Assembly (NCBI RefSeq): GCF_006494655.1
Contig: NZ_VHIM01000001.1
Span: 496,001-560,000, forward strand
Length of the DNA: 64,000 bases
Origin: Arthrobacter agilis
GTDB taxonomy: Bacteria > Actinomycetota > Actinomycetes > Actinomycetales > Micrococcaceae
Direction of reading: 5' to 3'
The position numbers were made by a program, and so were the translations under genes. This document shows, one piece after another, positions 63,840 through 64,000 of the stretch (position 1 is the first letter of the stretch; every line of letters begins with the position of its first letter). The notes under the pieces were generated by a model that was given only the letters and a program-made list of their open reading frames with translations, did not search any database and was not told the origin of the DNA.

Positions 63840-64000
63840 TCAGGCGCCGCTCAGCGCCCCGGTCTCCTCGTCGGCCGCGACGTTCTTCTGCACCGCGAAC
63901 TGGGTGCGGTGCAGTTCCTCGTACCGCCCGGCGAGCGCGAGCAGCTCGTCGTGCGAACCGCGCTCCACGATGTTCCCGTCCTCGATGACGAGGATCATGT
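63840..64000 (-). CDS. ABC exporter C-terminus (partial, runs off right edge)
   Basis: The last 52 codons of an ABC exporter ATP-binding domain: [20 protein letters not shown] is the conserved strand after the H-loop, followed by [10 protein letters not shown], the usual end of type IV exporters (MsbA/LmrA-like), and a short acidic tail. The rest of the gene is outside the window, so the substrate cannot be guessed. Confidence 0.88.
   Translation of the reverse strand, partial: MILVIEDGNIVERGSHDELLALAGRYEELHRTQFAVQKNVAADEETGALSGA

Overview
The window is very GC-rich, densely coded chromosomal DNA in which GTG and TTG starts are frequent. The gene families point to an actinobacterium, most likely Arthrobacter or another member of the Micrococcaceae: paired Asp23 proteins with DUF2273 and AmaP-like partners, a secreted Rpf-LysM protein, a TM0106-type nuclease-helicase, glutathione-independent formaldehyde dehydrogenase, DUF3817, a PcrA with an actinobacterial-style tail, and a SWIM-SNF2 protein. 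There is no phage, insertion sequence, CRISPR array or rRNA. It reads as ordinary core chromosome interspersed with catabolic, transport and stress modules.

Region by region. 1-3160 (minus strand): DUF3817 membrane protein, CsbD stress protein, and an envelope-stress operon (asp23, DUF2273, asp23, two AmaP/DUF6286-like anchors). 3316-8425: a large RecB-nuclease/helicase fusion, a cold-shock gene and a luciferase-like monooxygenase. 8562-15367: a GntR regulator facing an operon of ethanolamine-type permease, glutamine-synthetase-like ligase, class I amidotransferase-type hydrolase, aldehyde dehydrogenase and SDR. Together these look like a gamma-glutamylation route for an amino alcohol such as ethanolamine. 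15411-23244: small protein, XRE-cupin regulator with a divergent BenE transporter, a CPA1 antiporter, a SWIM-SNF2 ATPase and an alpha/beta hydrolase. 23195-28404 (minus strand): a complete ECF transporter (S, T, fused A-A), behind a nucleoside hydrolase and its GntR regulator.

28524-36691: aconitase, YegP-like protein, disordered protein, SDR, formaldehyde dehydrogenase with an 11-bp repeat array upstream, a resuscitation-promoting-factor-like LysM protein behind a structured leader, and a lipoprotein. 36812-42277: a stress-type SDR divergent from a type III polyketide synthase / methyltransferase / flavin hydroxylase operon (phenolic lipid type), followed by small stress-type proteins. 42350-49481: a thiamine-diphosphate decarboxylase overlapping an agmatinase-family ureohydrolase, an APC permease, an XRE-cupin regulator and a sodium-solute symporter. 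This is a candidate guanidino-compound (arginine/agmatine) catabolic locus.

49533-64000: AI-2E-family permease and acyl-CoA ligase (overlapping), a yybP-ykoY manganese riboswitch in front of a ferritin-like/VIT1 metal exporter, SRPBCC protein, zinc alcohol dehydrogenase, sucCD, pcrA, an alanine/glycine symporter, a membrane protein, tRNA-Arg(CCT), a Nudix hydrolase and the end of an ABC exporter. Ten hairpins that look like intrinsic terminators separate many of the units. The strongest items for follow-up are the manganese riboswitch with an 8-bp tandem array at its promoter, the gamma-glutamylation operon, the ureohydrolase/decarboxylase pair, the type III PKS operon and the 11-bp repeats upstream of fdhA.
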